Origin: Neomoorella thermoacetica
Lineage (GTDB): Bacteria > Bacillota > DSM-521 > Neomoorellales > Neomoorellaceae
Reading direction: 5' to 3'
Assembly (NCBI RefSeq): GCF_001875325.1
Contig: NZ_MDDC01000006.1
Location: forward strand, 62,001 to 126,000
DNA length: 64,000 bases
Shown here: piece after piece, positions 62,690-64,000 of the stretch
How positions within the stretch are numbered: position 1 is the stretch's first letter
Layout: the number at the start of each line of letters is the position of its first letter
The notes under the pieces: model-generated
Told to the model about the DNA's origin: nothing
The model's database searches: none
The model's input: only the letters and a program-made list of their open reading frames with translations
Position numbers and translations under genes: made by a program

Positions 62690-63667
62690 GTGGCTGTAAT
62701 CGAAGTCCAGAACCTGGTCAAGCGCTTTAATGACCTGGAAGCCGTGGCCGGGGTCACTTTCAGTGTTGAAGAGGGGGAAATCTTCGGCTTCCTGGGGCCC
62801 AACGGCGCCGGTAAGTCGACTACCATCAAGATGCTCTGTACCCTCCTCAAACCCACGGCGGGCCGGCTTACCCTGGCCGGGTTTGACGTTGCCCGTGAAC
62901 CCGACGCCGTCCGGCGCTCCATCGGCCTGGTTTTCCAGGACAACTCCCTGGACGACCGCCTGACGGCAGAAGAAAACCTTTACCTGCACGGCCTCCTCTA
63001 TGGCCTCAGCCGGGCGGCCATCAAGGAAAAGATGGTTGAAGTCCTGGCCATGGTCGACCTGGCTGACCGCCGCCGGGACATCGTCCGCACCTTCTCCGGC
63101 GGCATGCGCCGGCGGCTGGAGATCGCCCGCGGCCTGTTGCACCACCCCAGGGTACTCTTCCTGGACGAGCCGACGGTAGGCCTGGACCCCCAGACCCGCA
63201 GCGCCATCTGGCAGCACATCCACCGGCTGCGCCGGGAGAAAAACATCACCATCTTTATGACCACCCACTATATGGATGAAGCAGAAAACTGCGACCGCAT
63301 CGCCATCATCGACCACGGCCGTATCCAGGCCCTGGACACCCCGGACAACCTTAAACGCCAGCTGGGGGGCGACGTGGTCACCCTGACGACCATCGACGAT
63401 TCCCGGCTACAGCAGGAGATCGCCGGCCGTTACGGGGTCAGGGTGATTAAAGACGAGGAGGGCCTGCGCCTCCAGGTTAGTGACGGGGCCACCTTCATCC
63501 CCCGGGTGGCCGCCGATTTCGGCGGGCAAATCAACAGCATATCCTTGCGGCGCCCTACCCTGGACGACGTTTTCTTAAACCTTACGGGCCGGGCCATCCG
63601 GGAAGAAAAACCTTCGGTTGCCAGCCTCATGCGCCTGAACCGCCGCCATGGCCGCCGGCGACATTAA
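62690..63667 (+). CDS. ABC transporter ATP-binding protein (DrrA-like)
   Basis: This 325-residue ATPase powers an ABC-2-type exporter. The Walker A is GFLGPNGAGKSTTIKMLCTL (about 32-51), the Q-loop VFQDNSLDDRLTAEENLYLH, the signature TFSGGMRRRLEIARGLLHHP, Walker B VLFLDEPTVGLDPQTRSAIW, and the switch histidine TTHYMDEAENCDRIAI. The C-terminal region from about 220 is typical of the DrrA/CcmA group of antibiotic or polysaccharide exporters. GTG 62690 follows AAGAAGGGAAG. The permease follows 19 bases after its stop. Confidence 0.92.
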   Translation: MAVIEVQNLVKRFNDLEAVAGVTFSVEEGEIFGFLGPNGAGKSTTIKMLCTLLKPTAGRLTLAGFDVAREPDAVRRSIGLVFQDNSLDDRLTAEENLYLHGLLYGLSRAAIKEKMVEVLAMVDLADRRRDIVRTFSGGMRRRLEIARGLLHHPRVLFLDEPTVGLDPQTRSAIWQHIHRLRREKNITIFMTTHYMDEAENCDRIAIIDHGRIQALDTPDNLKRQLGGDVVTLTTIDDSRLQQEIAGRYGVRVIKDEEGLRLQVSDGATFIPRVAADFGGQINSISLRRPTLDDVFLNLTGRAIREEKPSVASLMRLNRRHGRRRH

Positions 63668-63686
63668 GGATAAGGAGGAAAACTCT

Positions 63687-64000
63687 ATGCAACCTGCCCT
63701 GCGGGCTATCTACACCATCTGGTACCGGGAGTTTATCCGCTTCATCCGGGAACGCAGCCGCCTCATCGGCATGATCGGCCAGCCCCTCCTCTACCTGCTC
63801 ATCGTCGGCCAGGGGATCTCGGCGGCCATGGGTTTCCGGGGTGTACCGGCCAATATCCCTGTAAATTACGTCCAGTTCATGTATCCCGGCATCCTGGGGA
63901 TGTCCGTCCTTTTTACCTCCATCTTCTCCGGTGTCTCCATCATCTGGGACCGGGAATTCGGTTTCCTCAAGGAAGTCCTGGTGGCGCCGGTACCCCGCTG
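63687..64000 (+). CDS. ABC-2 type transporter permease (cut by window edge)
   Basis: From ATG 63687, with GGAGGAAAACTCT before it, the frame encodes an ABC-2 permease. The visible 104 residues begin MQPALRAIYTIWYREFIRFI, then a basic segment and two hydrophobic helices (LLYLLIVGQGISAAMG and YPGILGMSVLFTSIFSG), with the family sequence WDREFGFLKEVLVAPVPR at the end. It forms the membrane part with the preceding ATPase. The substrate is unknown. About 150 residues lie beyond the window. Confidence 0.9.
   Translation, partial: MQPALRAIYTIWYREFIRFIRERSRLIGMIGQPLLYLLIVGQGISAAMGFRGVPANIPVNYVQFMYPGILGMSVLFTSIFSGVSIIWDREFGFLKEVLVAPVPR

Overview
The window looks like chromosomal DNA of a thermophilic, anaerobic, Gram-positive acetogen of the Moorella (Neomoorella) type. 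This is inferred from three things: moderately high GC with dense Firmicute-style Shine-Dalgarno sites and many GTG/TTG starts; a glmS ribozyme and a CdaA-CdaR-GlmM block; and a class V fructose-1,6-bisphosphate aldolase/phosphatase beside ferredoxin-dependent enzymes such as IorAB. No rRNA, tRNA, CRISPR array or intact transposase was found.

Region 1 (about 1-10.1 kb) is an accessory metal(loid) and efflux island. It holds ArsR with the ACR3 arsenite pump (cut by the window edge), an MFS exporter behind an ArsR-like operator, a PadR regulator with a near-perfect operator in front of a small His/Cys-rich protein, a two-gene split permease, an Fe-S protein, a cysteine desulfurase-like enzyme, an unusual operon (ferredoxin, two DGC-domain proteins of which one is frameshifted, and a Cys-rich thioredoxin-like protein), and ArsR with an ArsP-type permease. 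It ends in a scar of broken genes (MFS, CDF and DUF2703 remnants).

Region 2 (10.3-17.7 kb) is a cell-wall precursor and c-di-AMP block: cdaA-cdaR-glmM, then glmS behind a self-cleaving ribozyme and a hairpin covering its ribosome binding site. Two tandem DUF881 genes diverge from cdaA.

Region 3 (17.7-30.8 kb) is one long leftward branched-chain amino acid operon: ilvE-ilvD-ilvB-ilvN-ilvB-leuA-leuC-leuD-leuB-cimA. It has two acetolactate synthase large subunits around one small subunit and no ilvC. The first ilvB has no normal start codon in frame.

Region 4 (30.9-46.3 kb) is mixed. It contains two small unknown proteins, FmdB and HD-GYP proteins, an Orn/Lys/Arg decarboxylase, FBP aldolase/phosphatase, pyrimidine nucleoside phosphorylase, indolepyruvate oxidoreductase IorAB, a MazF-type toxin-antitoxin pair, phenylacetate-CoA ligase with a sodium-solute symporter, a zinc-ribbon gene, and both fumarase subunits.

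Region 5 (46.3-55.0 kb) is the arginine operon argC-J-B-D-F-G-H. It runs straight into the fumarase genes, which would consume the fumarate released by ArgH. A roughly 245-bp MITE-like repeat lies between argC and argJ.

Region 6 (55.3-64 kb) has an SH3-domain exported protein, an M20 peptidase, an M29-like aminopeptidase, the radical-SAM and MEMO/AMMECR1 fusion members of the uncharacterised AmmeMemoRadiSam system, the germination/sporulation amidase CwlD, and an ABC exporter cut by the right edge. Dispersed intergenic repeats recur at about 14.1, 53.6 and 58.8 kb, and possibly 22.5 kb, each just 5' of a leftward gene.
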